NCBI GenBank assembly: GCA_022836615.1
Contig: MU405247.1
Span: forward strand, 62,001 to 126,000
Source of the DNA: Annulohypoxylon bovei var. microspora
Taxonomy: Eukaryota > Ascomycota > Sordariomycetes > Xylariales > Hypoxylaceae
Direction of reading: 5' to 3'
Length of the DNA: 64,000 bases
Shown here: positions 52,855 to 64,000 of the stretch, one piece after another
How the letters are laid out: the number at the start of each line of letters is the position of its first letter
Numbering within the stretch: the stretch's first letter is position 1
Notes under the pieces: model-generated
What the model saw: only the letters and a program-made list of their open reading frames with translations
Database searches by the model: none
What the model was told of the DNA's origin: nothing
Position numbers and translations under genes: made by a program

Positions 52855-55800
52855 CGTTTTGTGTTGCGCGCGACTAATTATTTTGATTGTCTAGATTTGT
52901 CGTCGGCGAAGAAAAGTTGGTAAGGGCAAAGTCGGGAATATAGATAGTGAAAGTTGCGTCGAGACAGGCCCCGCTGTTGTTCGCGTACCCTCGTCCTGTG
53001 ACGACGTCAGACTTGGCTCCGAGTACCTAAGCAGGTAACCGATCTGAGTGTGACCGCCTTTGTCGGCAGCTGGTGGACGGGAAATAAGCAAAAGTTTATC
53101 AAGAATATGGTTTATGGTTTATGTAAGTGTCGCGAGAAGAAATCGCGATGTCTGATATGGTATAGTAAAGTTTAAAATTGCCTATTCTTTCTGATCGCTA
53201 TCAGTCAAATCATATTAGGGTATAGAAGTGACTTTGCCGACAACTTGGCAGGCAGGAATGTGTGTGAGATTGAAGATTGCTTAGAATGCGCAAGTCTTTT
53301 GTGGCTGTGCATCTAAGCTCGAGTCACTGAAAAAACGTCACAGCTACTTCCGTGTAAAAAAGCGGCCTCTCATACCTATTTCTGTGTTCCTGGGAGGTGG
53401 GTACCCACTACATTAAGTCTCGGAAGGCACGGTGCCTGAGTCCGGTCCCCGGGTTTTACGAACTGTTATCCGACTAAAGAATCAAGTTTAACTCAAGGTT
53501 ATAGGCCACGTGCAACGTTAAGAATTTCTATTCAATCATCTGTCACCCTAAAGGCAATTGGATGAAGTGTTTGGTATACTACTGTAGGTACTGAAAAGAC
53601 TAGGATAGGGAGTGCCTATTTAATGTCATTCATCAAAACCCATCGAGATCTCGCTGAATACTACTCGTCCCAACTGAATGAAGATGCACGTCATGTTCGA
53701 ATATAATCATACATATGTATCGTGGACACTGAGCAAGCCGAGAACATGGCGAAATCGTTTATCTTACCCGCTATCTTACCCGCTTCTTCGGCTTTCTCTC
53801 GTTCAATAGCCAAACTCGAAGGTTCCAAGGTTCATTGGGTATCGTTCGCTATTAGTCAGTTAGTGGTTAGTTGAAGCGCTAGTGGTACAATCCGTACTGT
53901 CCGTAATACCTGGAGACCTGAAAATCGTGGCGGTGCAAGCTGAAGGTGCGGTCTCATTGGCAAAGAATGAAGGAATAGAGTAGATCGCATTGCCACCACC
54001 TTTATGCGTTCAACTTTACTCATCTCGTATGTATGTAGGTTCGCCGTCTCGTCTCGTTCCTCGATTATCGATATGCCAGCACATCGGTAAATCGGTTATA
54101 CAGCTTATGTATGTAAGAGTTTACCTAAAAAGGCTCGATTGCGCGCAGTTAAGTTTGCCTATCAAACCAACAACCCTTCAAACCCCGAATGTAAGCATGT
54201 TTGTTGTGGCGTGGGTACCTAGTTCCATGTTTGTAACTCTAGAATTCCTGTCAGCTGACATTTCTAGAAATTTTCCACGCAGGAGAAATTTGATTACTAA
54301 CACTCATGTGAGATCAGGCTTCAATTGTTTCGGCCGGAAGTAGATTGTGTACCTGGGTATGTTTTTGCCAATGGTTCTGGTGATAGAATCTAAACGTCGA
54401 ATCCATGTGGTTTGACAATAATCTGTAAGAAACTTCGTTGCAAGAGACTTTGGAACTTCGCTAAATGGTCTTGATTGCTCTTCATATACCCTGATATCCT
54501 AATTAACCAAAGGCCGTAATAGGAATCTCCTACCTTCTCTTGATGCAGTAATTCTGCAAGCTCTTTACCTAGGTCAAGAGTCTTAGATTTATTTTGATGC
54601 AGAAGGGTGTTAGACATTTCTAAAGAAACGTGAAATCTAGGTAGTTTCGGCAACTAGCATCGCTCTCCCAAAAATAGCGTGCGTAATTGCAATTGAATCC
54701 TATCGACGACATGTATGTCGCTCTGTTGGGCACTGCTCTCGGAATGAGGATGTATCGAGGTTGACCGTCTACCGTGCTTAGATCCTATGACTACCAACTT
54801 GGCGGCTTCAGTTGCAGTCATGAGATAGACAAGTCCATGTTGTATGTATGAGAAAAGGTCCTCTAGGCGATATCCGAGATTTGAAGCTGTAAATGTTGGC
54901 TATCGAAATGTTCGGAGAGCTTTGCCCGAGCATGCCTGTCGAGTGCTAAGCAGGCGAGAACAGCCCACTATGTTGCCGGAACATTTGAAGCCTGCCCAAT
55001 AACATTCCAGTCGTAACATGGGGTAACTGCTAGTGGTTAGAAGGCTGGAATCGCCAAGCGCCGTTAGTTGTCCCAGTCACGTCGCAAACATTCATGGAGA
55101 TATCATCCGTTTTCGAAACCCATGAACCCTATACCGAATGGATTGTGATGGTTCACCAACTTAACATGCTGTATAGAGGAACTCTGATATCTGTTCTCGC
55201 TTCGCAGGCTACTGGCCACTCATTGAATCCAATAAGACTTGGGTGGTGTTTAAGACCTGTCGGAGAGTTGACATTCCATCAAATGAAGAATAATCTCGTT
55301 CTTTTCAGCTTTTACATCAAATGTGCGCGCATACTGTAACTTAGGATTTGGGCTTATCTTGTTTGTTCTCGTGTGTTTCACCAGATATGCAGTGATCGAT
55401 ACTATCGCATTTCCATCAGTCACCCCATCGTTGCTGGTTTCGGCCCTGGTCTGCTTAGGTGCTAAGCAATGCTAAGCATTTTCGGTGACACCCGGACCAA
55501 ACTTGCCGTAGGGCTACTATTAGAGGTAGTTACTAGGTAGGTAGTTGGCTGCCCAACGGTAGAGTGTGTACCTAGGTATATACAGTATGTACGTAGCGTG
55601 TTTGGATTCTGGCGTGAGTAGGACTTGAAGGATTCAAGTTGTGCAACGTCGCGTCGTAGCGTTTCCGCACCGCTCATTGTCCACTCGTAACCCCAGACTC
55701 TTTTCATCCTCCTCCCACGTGGACAATGAGCAGGCCTGCCCTCGTGTCAGTGCGGCTGAATCACGAATAAGAAAGTGGCGATTGTTTCTTTTTTACTGGA

Positions 55801-57997
55801 TGGGAAATCGGCTACATACGGAGTAACACCGACTGATAGCCATCACGTCAAAGGCCGGGGAGTTATCATTGCCGCAAACTTCATAATACCGAAAAACTGT
55901 AAGCGTCCTTTCCGGCCGAGGTCACCTAGTTAAAACTAGTGTATTTCAACGTTCAACGTCTGTTGGAACGGCTCGGCTCCGAACCTGTGGATAGCAATTC
56001 CTTAGACGAGATAAAGTATCAAATGATTCGGGTGAAAGTGTGCCTAGCTTAGATAGATGAGTGATTCTTCCTGCATGTGTATACAGTACTAGGTATGCCT
56101 TATGTATTAGCAAAGCGGTCAGGATCATGTCCTGTTAATATTTACATAAACGGGCCGTTGTGTTGTGTAACCAAATATTACGAGCTGACTGCTCATAGGT
56201 ACATATTAATTCTTAAGCACAGTCAGATAATTAGATCGGCTACATGAAGATCACCCTCGCAAAAAAGAGAAGAATAAGAAAACAAAAAAGATGAAATGAA
56301 ATCTAGCGTAAACTGTGCTGTACTTAGGGCTTGCGGTTGCGGGTATAACAGTTGATCGAATGTAACATGTAAAAAGCCCTAAAACTGATGATAAATCTCG
56401 AGACTAAACAAAATGGATGGAACAATGAAAAGAGTGCTCCATGAATTACCCCGACAGCCCCGAACCTTCCCCAGTGGAGGAACCGGGGAGGAACCGGGGT
56501 CCCTAGCTCTCTCCCCAAGCTCTATTCGGCCCGTAGTGGAGTCGCGTAAATGGGGAGGATGGGAAGAGCGTCACCATTAGCTCCTCGTTAGTTCTCCTCT
56601 TGGACCACTGACATCATCCCATTATCAGGTGCCGACGAGTACCGATGAGTACCGGAACTAGCTATCAATTATTCTCGAAGCACTTTTGTTTTAAGCACCT
56701 TCCGAGTACGGCGTGGGAAAATCACCGAGACAAATTCGACAACGAAAAGGGTGTCAATGATACATCCAGATTAGGCGAGAATCAAGACATTCTATTTACC
56801 TTTACCCCGGAATTTTGAAAGGTGGGAGCGTCAATGCAGATCAAGATTCGGTTGCATCGCGAGGTGGAATTGGGCTCTCCCTCACCTCCAAAAGCCTGCA
56901 GAAGAACGTTCTGATCTCGTTAAAAGTTGACCGCTGATCTTCTAGCCCTGATCAGACGAGCTGGAGATGGCTTGCGCAAGAATGATTAACCAAAACCTCG
57001 GGTTGTTATTAGTCCTAGCCCATACGGTCTGTAAAGCCAAAGACATCCGCACCCATCAGATCCATGCGCCTCTCATCCTAGTTAAGCATTCCAACAGCCA
57101 ATAATCGTCGTTTGCTGCTTGTCTCTTTTCCCGTGGATTGGCTTGTTACCCGCATATGACACTGCAGGAAGTATTAGCACGCGTGTGACCTCCAAAAAAA
57201 ATTATGGAAAAAGTCCCCCAAGTCCCCCAGTCCCACCGTGCTGGGAAGACATGAATGGGTTCCGCTTGGTACTGGTATGTATGTACTTTTACACCGCACA
57301 CGACGTACGAGCTCGGGCAATGTATCAGTTATGGGAAACCGTCGACGAGATCGGGATCAGAAACCAGGATACAGCCGTGCTCGCCCTTGCTGCTGGTCTC
57401 TAGCATTCCTGATTTCCTCGTCTCGTGACGAGCTAACCGGGCTCGTAGCTCAACAACACGGAATTCGATGAGTCTACGCTTGATTACCTCAAAACGTCAA
57501 TACCTGGGTACATCGTGGGGCCAACCTGAGCCTAGGTGGGCTAGGTGGACCTATGGCAATCCAAGAAAGGAGGAATCTGGGGATCCGCATTGTACTAAAA
57601 ACGAAGTACGCATGTACACACATACACCGGAAAGCTTTCAGCCAAGCATCCCATGCTGCCATGTTGGTTCAATGTTGGACTACGCTCACCTCTTCGCGGG
57701 CTGCAATCTCCCCCGGAAAAGACGCCACAGGAGCACAGAGGAAGGTCTAATGACCAATCTGCTTTGTTGCAAGCATCAAAGGATGAGCATCCTAGGAAAG
57801 TTTCCCTACTCGGATCCCTGACCACCCCAAGCGACACCACTTTCGCATATAATAATTGATCGACCTCTCTTTCAACTTTCAGTCCTGACTCTTACCTATT
57901 GCTCCCTTTTCTCCTCATCTCTCCACACCCGAGAAACATAACTACCTAGTAGTATCCTCTATGTGCCGCTAATAGACCACGCGGGGTCTCAGACATC
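52855..57997. other. 5.1-kb gene-free stretch
   Basis: No open frame with family resemblance or plausible exon chain was found on either strand. Contents seen: a 13-bp inverted repeat at 55672-55731, a ggaaccgggg tandem doublet near 56480, and tetranucleotide tracts near 55530. The right end (57850-57997) is C/T-rich, like the leader of the sugar transporter gene. Confidence 0.4.
55672..55731. repeat. 13-bp perfect inverted repeat
   Basis: GCTCATTGTCCAC at 55672-55684 and its reverse complement at 55719-55731, with a 34-nt spacer. Confidence 0.7.
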
Positions 57998-59812
57998 ATG
58001 AAGCAAATCGGCAATATTTATTTTATCGCGGCCATATCCGTTATAGGTAAGCTGTCACTTTATTTACTAACTCACTGGTTGCCGTCGTGCTATCCGTCGT
58101 TCTGCCGCCGTCCCTATATTGGAGACTAACTGCCGAAACTAGGTGGCGCGCTATTCGGTTTTGATATCTCTTCTATGAGTGCCATTATCTCTACTGTACC
58201 TTACAAATGTCAATTCAACCAACAAGTTAGTCCGTCCGAGTTGAAAGAACGTCGCCAGCCTTACCGTTGTACTAACCATCACAGGGCAACAATCCTACAA
58301 CTGGCGCATGCCAAGGTCCGGATGATGTCGTCCAAGGCGGAATTACTGCCGCCATGCCTGGAGGTTCCTGGCTCGGCGCCCTAGTTTCCGGTATTCTCAC
58401 TGATATGTTTGGTCGAAAGACCTCTATCCAGATCGGTGCTGTCATCTGGTACGTGCTTCGCGCGGTATGGTTTAGCTAACTTTAAGAATTGATCTAACAA
58501 TGCTCTTTGTAGGCTCATCGGATCCATCATTGTATGCGCTTCTCAAAATATCCCTATGTTAATCGTCGGTCGTATCATCAACGGTATCAGCGTGGGCATC
58601 TGCTCTGCTCAGGTTCCCGTCTATATCTCCGAGCTGTCGCCCCCGTCGAAGAGAGGCCGGTTTATTTCGATGCAACAATGGGCGATTACCTGGGGTATCG
58701 CAATCATGTTCTTCGTATGCTACGGATGCAGTTTCATCGTCGGCAAGGCAGCATTCCGTCTCCCATGGGGTCTTCAAATGATCCCTGCTCTTCTGCTCCT
58801 CCTCGGTCTTGTCTTCCTTCCCGAGTCGCCTCGTTGGTTGGCGAAGCATGATCGCTGGGAGGAAGCTCACGACGTGTTGACTTTGGTCCACGGTCGAGGC
58901 GACCCGCACTCTCAACTCGTCGTGAGGGAAATGTCCGATATCAGGGAAGTGGTGGAGTTCGAGCGCCAAAACGCCGATGTGTCTTACATCGAGTTATTCC
59001 GACCTAAGATGATCAACCGAACTCACATTGGTCTCTTCACCCAGATCTGGTCGCAACTTACCGGCATGAACGTGATGATGTACTACATCTCTTATATCTT
59101 TACGATGACCGGCTCTGGTAACGATGTACTGCTCTCCAGCGGTATCCAGTTCATTATCAACGTCGTCATGACGATTCCGGCTCTCATCTGGCTTGACAGG
59201 TGGGGTCGTCGCCCGACGATGCTTGTTGGTGCATTCTTCATGACTCTCTGGCTTTGTATCAATGCTGGTTTGTTTGCAGTGTACTCGCACCCACCTGCTG
59301 AGCACGAATTCGATACCGCTGCTATCTCTATGGTCGTTAGCGGACCGCCCGCCAAGGCTATCATTGCTAGCACTTACTTGTTCGTGGCGTCGTATGCGCC
59401 GACTTGGGGTCCCGTCTCTTGGACGTATCCCGCCGAGCTCTACCCTCTGCGTGTCCGTGGCAAGGCTGTAGCTCTTGCTACGTCTGCTAACTGGGCATTC
59501 AACTTTGCTCTCGCATACTTCGTCCCTCCCGCATTTGCTAATATCACCTGGAAGACATACGTCCTATTCGCAGTATTCTGCTTCTGCATGTTCTGGCATA
59601 CGTTCTTCATGTTCCCCGAGACTGCCAACAAGACTCTAGAAGAGGTCGTACTTATCTTCGAGGACCAGGGTCCGGGCACCATCAAGTACATCGGTAAGCC
59701 AGCCTGGAAGACGCACAATGACCGGTCTATCGTCAGACTCGAGCGCAACCTCATCGGGTCCGAGGAGAAGATCGGCATTGAGCACTCTACTACACCCAAA
59801 GATGAAATTTAA
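57998..59812 (+). CDS. MFS sugar transporter (SP family)
   Basis: Four exons (57998-58046, 58143-58225, 58285-58448, 58513-59812) encode 531 residues, usual for 12-span fungal hexose/pentose transporters. Motifs: GGALFGFDISSMSA after span 1; GSWLGALVSGILTDMFGRKTS (R-K loop 2-3); NGISVGICSAQVPVYISELSPPSKRG; PESPRWL; IWLDRWGRRPTMLVG; GPVSWTYPAELYPLRVRGKAVA; and C-terminal FPETANKTLEEV. It is a plasma-membrane proton-coupled monosaccharide uptake carrier by family; the specific sugar cannot be read. The sequence has GACQGPDDVVQGGITAAMPGGS in the first outer loop, a form common in Sordariomycetes. Confidence 0.94.
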
Positions 59813-60907
59813 GAAACATCGGATAAGAGTACCGCTGCACGGTGCTTAGCCGAGGCGGCGGCAGCGGGAAGTGGGTCAGTGTCGAATAGCGTTGGATTAG
59901 GTGTTTAGGTCTAAAACTCGCTATTTGATGGGAGGCGGTTGGAAATCCGGGATCCAAGAAAGAAAGAAAAGGCCGGGTTCTCGGAAGGGAAGTGCGTTGA
60001 ATATAGGATGTCCTAGGAAGTGGATAGTTTCATTCCATAGGAGTTTGAAGGGCAAGTACATAAACTTGCGGTATTATACCCAGAAATGAATACAAAAGAT
60101 CATCAACTATGTAGTTATGTATAAGTCAACTTTACTATCAACCTCCCGTCGATGTCTGAGATGCTGTATAGGTACATATTTCGGGCTGCTAAATAGCTGG
60201 TAATTCTAGCAAATAATCGGTATGTCTATTGTTGGAATTAATTTATTGAGTTCTTTTTGGTTTCCAATCGTTTACAAATGCGAAAGTGTAGTATTGTGTA
60301 GTATCGTGTAGTATTGTATAAAGACTCAATATAGAGCGCAAGAGACGAGCCAATAGAAAACGTTAAACATTACTGTCAATCAATCTGTGTCGCGCTTGCT
60401 GGGTTCTTACTAAAAACAAGCAAGGCGGAAGCTGTTTTTTTTAGTAATGATCGGACCTCGACATCGAATAACTTGCTCATACGCATAAACATTGGTGGCG
60501 CTTACTAGTAGAGATACTTTTTGGCGTATCGGGGGCTCTAGTCAGATAAAAGACTGGAAACTGCTACAATCTATCCAATCAAGAGATGGATCGTTCACTG
60601 CGCCCTTCATGTTGCCACTTTAAGTCTACCTATGCCATATATAGTCTTAACGGGTATCTTGGCATAAACTAGGGGGGTTCCACATCTAGGCCTAGCCGAC
60701 ACAACCAAACCCCCCCCGAATCAGCCTTGCCCGTAGCCTGATCATTCCCAATCTCTCCATCCCGTCGTCGACCACCTTTCCTTTGGTAACCATTGGCGTC
60801 CCCATCGTAGTATAGATGGTTTTCGATTGCTGAGATTCTGCGATTTCTCCCATCATCCCAATCCCAACCGAGAGCCTCTGCCGTCTTCTGCCGCCAATTG
60901 ACGTCCG
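59813..60907. other. Intergenic between sugar transporter and caspase-like gene
   Basis: 3' flank, then promoter and leader of the caspase-like gene. Contains three 10-bp copies of gtgtagtatt/c at 60286-60315. Confidence 0.45.
60286..60315. repeat. 10-bp tandem repeat, three copies
   Basis: gtgtagtatt, gtgtagtatc, gtgtagtatt, then a partial gtat. Confidence 0.8.
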
Positions 60908-63634
60908 ATGGATCAGCCGGCGGCAAAGAAGAGAAGGCTGGCTCCTAAGATTGAGGCTCAAGCCAGTCCTCCTCATCCGCCGCCATTCCCTCATGAACCT
61001 GTAGGTATATTCAATTGATGACCGTAGAGTCGTGGACTCACATAAATAGACTCAGCCAGCCCAGCATTACCAAGTCCAAGAGGTCCCTCCACCGCCTCAA
61101 GAGAGACATGAGTTTGAGTCGTTCGCGAGGCATCTTCAAGATGCTGCTATGCTTATATACCGGCAAACCCAGAAGTCGCCGTATACCAAGACATCCGTCC
61201 TAATTCTGCGTTGGGAGGAGGACAATGCCGTCGAACACGATCTTGCCGCTCTCGACCAGGTCCTTCGCGAAAGGTATAATTACCGCACCGAACGCTTCGA
61301 CATACCTACCGTAGACAATCCTAGCATTAAGCTAGGTGTTCGTATGGCATCTTTCCTCGAAAATGCAGCGCTCGACCATCTATTGATAATATATTACGCG
61401 GGATATGGCTATGTTGGCGTGGATAATCATCTATATTGGGCAAGGTAGGTCACCTCCCACCTCTATGGGAGATGCTCTGACACATCATCAGCACCCCAAG
61501 AAAAGACTTAAAACTGAAATGGAGCGGTCTCCGCTGTCTTTTCGAGGAGGCGCAATCCGATATGCTTTTACTTCTTGATACCTGTGCCTCAAAAGAGCAA
61601 CCGATTCTAGACGGTAGCAGTGCCAAGCAAGTTATCGCAGCGAGCACACCCGAACACTATTCCCGGGATCCGAATTTGCGATCGTTTACCTCCCACGTAA
61701 CTGAGGCATTTGTGAAATCTTGTGGTGGTAGGCAATTTACAGCCGAGCATTTATATAGTGAAATCGCACTCCAGAGACAACATGAACTAATACAGGCCTC
61801 GGGTTTAACGAATGGAGCCAGCAAAAGCCTACCGTTTACTGAAAAATTACCTGTTTTATATACTATAAGCTCTGGCAAGGGCCAGGGTATCTCTCTGTCC
61901 CCTCTCCCTCCAAGCACCGACGCGCAATTGCGTTCTCCACGAGCAGGGATCGACGGAGATGCCCAATTACTCAGGACATCCCGGGATGATCCTATTATCC
62001 ACCCAAGCGCAGTAGCAGATTTGACATTCGACGAGCCGAGAGTCTTGGTTTGCACAACTTTTGTTGGCGAAGCCAGTCCAGATATGTCTTCTTTCAATCA
62101 TTGGCTTCATAACGCCCCGGCGATTGCCTCGAAGATCGCCGTCGAAGGAATGTTTCTTGGGCCGCCTACTATGCTTCTTATATCAATGCCTGTTCCCGTA
62201 TGGAATGTTGTGCAGCACGACAAGGTCTGCTGCTTCTTGGGATATGTGAACTCTCACAACATGACCCACCTATACAATCGTTTGGTTGGATCCATCTCCG
62301 TCAACAGGGCGTCGGCGAAGGATGTGGAAGATGGTCGGATGCTCCTCGAGGCTCGGGAGATAGCGAGCACGCCAATAACCCGCCGGCATGAGCTTCCTAC
62401 TCATGCTCAAATACGACCAGAGACACCCATTCGTCCAGAGAGCATGGGGCGGGTTGATACGATGAACTTGCCCCAGCCCGAAGCTACTTCTAATATGACA
62501 TATACTAACACAACGCCCGGTACCGGCATACCTAACAAAGTTGATGTCGAAGACTCGGCTGAGATGCAGGAGGCCGCTGAACAGCTCAAAGCTCTAAGCC
62601 ACGTTCGACATGTGAGCAGTGAAAATGTCCCTGCCGCGCACGTACAACCAATTCCCGCGGATAATGCCACCTCCACTCGACATGACGAGGCTTCATCCCA
62701 CGAAGCAAACGAATCTGGTGTAGATGAGACTCCCTATAACCCCGAATTTACCCCACCATCATCACGGCCTAAACAGCAACGTCGATCACTTCAAAAACAA
62801 GCACCAAAGCAAGAAACTCGCTGTAATCATTGTAGCCATGCCCCCTTCAAGGATTATTCGTCATTACGTAAGCACATTGCTGCCGCTCATACCCGGCCGT
62901 TTCCTTGCGCCTTCGCATTTGCCGGTTGCACAAGCACGTTCGGGTCTAAAAATGAATGGAAGAGACATATCGCCTCGCAACACTTGTGTCTCCAATACTA
63001 CCGGTGTTCATCGTGTCCGCAGAGCACAGTTGAAGGCAAGGGGAATGAATTTAATCGCAAAGATCTCTTTACGCAGCATCTTCGCCGTATGCATGCGCCC
63101 TTTGCAATCAAGAAGGCCATTGCCAAGGGTGATAGCAAATTGCAGGTGGATTGGGAAAACCATGTGAAGGAGATGCAACAGTCGTGCCTCGTGACACGGA
63201 GACAGCCTCCGCAGAGGTCCTCTTGTCCCAAGTCAGATTGTGCAAGCGTTTTTGAAGGGCCTACCTCGTGGGATGAGTGGACTGAGCACGTCGGTAGGCA
63301 TATGGAAAAGGGGGAGGCAGCTCGGCTTGGTGTCGACCGTCTATTGGCGAAATGGGCTTTGGACGAAGGTATCATTGAGCGTAGGGACGACGGCGAATAT
63401 CGACTTTGCAGCGGGACCAATAATCCGCCGGAACGGGAGTCTGGTGGAAACAACATCGAATATCAATCAGATGGGAACAAACGAGATCAAGACCGCGATC
63501 GTGATCGGGGCCGTGATCGTGACCGTGCCCATGACCATGAGCCAGAAAGGGATCGAAATAGGGATCAAGACCAAGAAGAACGGACGATAATAGCGGCAAG
63601 TACAATGGTGGATAAAATGGACGTCGACGAATAA
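60908..63634 (+). CDS. Caspase-like (C14) domain fused to C2H2 zinc fingers
   Basis: Three exons (60908-61000, 61050-61444, 61492-63634) encode 876 residues. The N-terminus MDQPAAKKRRLAPK could be a nuclear signal. Residues about 70-270 look like a caspase/metacaspase p20 fold: TSVLILRWEEDNAVEHDLAALDQVL, LDHLLIIYYAGYGYVG and SDMLLLLDTCASKE. The usual catalytic His of Y-x-G-H-G is Tyr150, while the Cys (194) is kept in DTC, so peptidase activity is doubtful. After a long variable linker come C2H2-type fingers (CNHCSHAPFKDYSSLRKHIAAAH from residue 607; CAFAFAGCTSTFGSKNEWKRHIASQH; CPKSDCASVFEGPTSWDEWTEHVGRH). The C-terminus is an RD/DR dipeptide run. Fungal proteins pairing a caspase-like part with C2H2 fingers exist but are uncharacterised. 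Confidence 0.85.
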
Positions 63635-64000
63635 CGCTGGGCTTGTTTTTAAGAAGCACGATACCCACGGCGAGGCTTTCGGAGGGGGAGAAAGTCTTCA
63701 GACAAAAAACTGGTATCGGACGGGAGGGGGGGACGTGCCTTCGCAAGAGGCGCAAATGGTTACCGGCTTACGAATTTCCTTTCTGTTCACCGAACGATTG
63801 TATTCGAACTAGATACGCGGCCACGACCTTACCTGACAAATATTTTGCTTTCTATCATTATATTATCTTCGAATTTGTTTTTTCCCCCGCCGAGCGCGAA
63901 AAGAAAAAGGCTATAGGAACGACTGTACGACTATATATACCACTTTCGAGCATGGCTTTCTGTTTTGCGGACGAGCTGAACCGAACTGGACTGGACTGGA
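63635..64000. other. 3' flank of caspase-like gene
   Basis: No feature recognised before the window ends. Confidence 0.4.

Noticed and set aside
54390..54653. Minus-strand open frame of 87 codons in the gene-free stretch
   Set aside because: No motif, no splice support, and no homologous family recognised.
58559..59799. Several open frames antisense to the sugar transporter
   Set aside because: Shadows of a strongly supported coding exon.
60669..60926. Minus-strand open frame before the caspase-like gene
   Set aside because: Overlaps exon 1 and the likely leader of the plus-strand gene. It reads protein-like in part but has no recognised family and no room for a promoter.

Overview
This window is nuclear DNA of a filamentous ascomycete (Pezizomycotina; a sordariomycete is my best guess, but nothing here proves the class). 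The evidence is intron-rich genes with short 50-70 nt introns, GTAAGT/GTATGT donors, CTAAC-type branch points and CAG/TAG acceptors, plus fungal-only families such as Zn2Cys6, RTA1, fungal fucose-lectin-like and DNMT5-type proteins. All gene models were read by eye from splice signals and reading frames. No alignment or database search was run.

Layout. 0.5-1.3 kb: ribosomal protein eL42. 1.8 kb: a probable tRNA. 2.3-3.9 kb: a four-exon 2H-phosphoesterase (RNA ligase/cyclic phosphodiesterase-like) gene. 6.0-13.4 kb: a giant 2404-residue DNA methyltransferase-SNF2 protein of the DNMT5 type. 14.2-15.1 kb: ureidoglycolate lyase, with GATA sites just upstream. 15.7-18.6 kb: two low-complexity hypothetical genes. 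19.9-20.2 kb: a helicase fragment. 20.9-26.6 kb: two minus-strand surface or secreted proteins, one built from repeated phase-2 exons.

26.8-30.8 kb is a repeat island: a 1.33-kb LTR mini-element with identical-length 189-bp LTRs and a 5-bp target duplication, then a 1.48-kb inverted-repeat element with a TTA duplication. 31.4-45.3 kb resembles part of a specialised-metabolism neighbourhood but has no PKS or NRPS: a Zn2Cys6 regulator, a frameshifted Diels-Alderase/CrtC-like gene, an RTA1 membrane protein, a Rei1-like zinc-finger protein, a small conserved protein, an SDR oxidoreductase and an MFS exporter. 45.6-47.1 kb: a membrane-anchored fucose-lectin-like protein. 47.1-50.8 kb is repeat-bearing and apparently gene-free. 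50.8-52.9 kb: a patatin-like protein lacking its nucleophile serine. 52.9-58.0 kb is a 5.1-kb gene-free stretch. 58.0-59.8 kb: a sugar transporter. 60.9-63.6 kb: a caspase-like/C2H2 fusion protein.

Themes. The LTR pair differs only by transitions, many in RIP (CpA to TpA) context, in the same window as a methyltransferase gene. A CCGCGGGTTCGG motif lies in front of the Zn2Cys6 gene and twice in the divergent promoter of the Diels-Alderase-like and RTA1 genes, so these may form a small regulon. Several enzymes carry altered catalytic positions (patatin, caspase-like) or frameshifts (Diels-Alderase-like).
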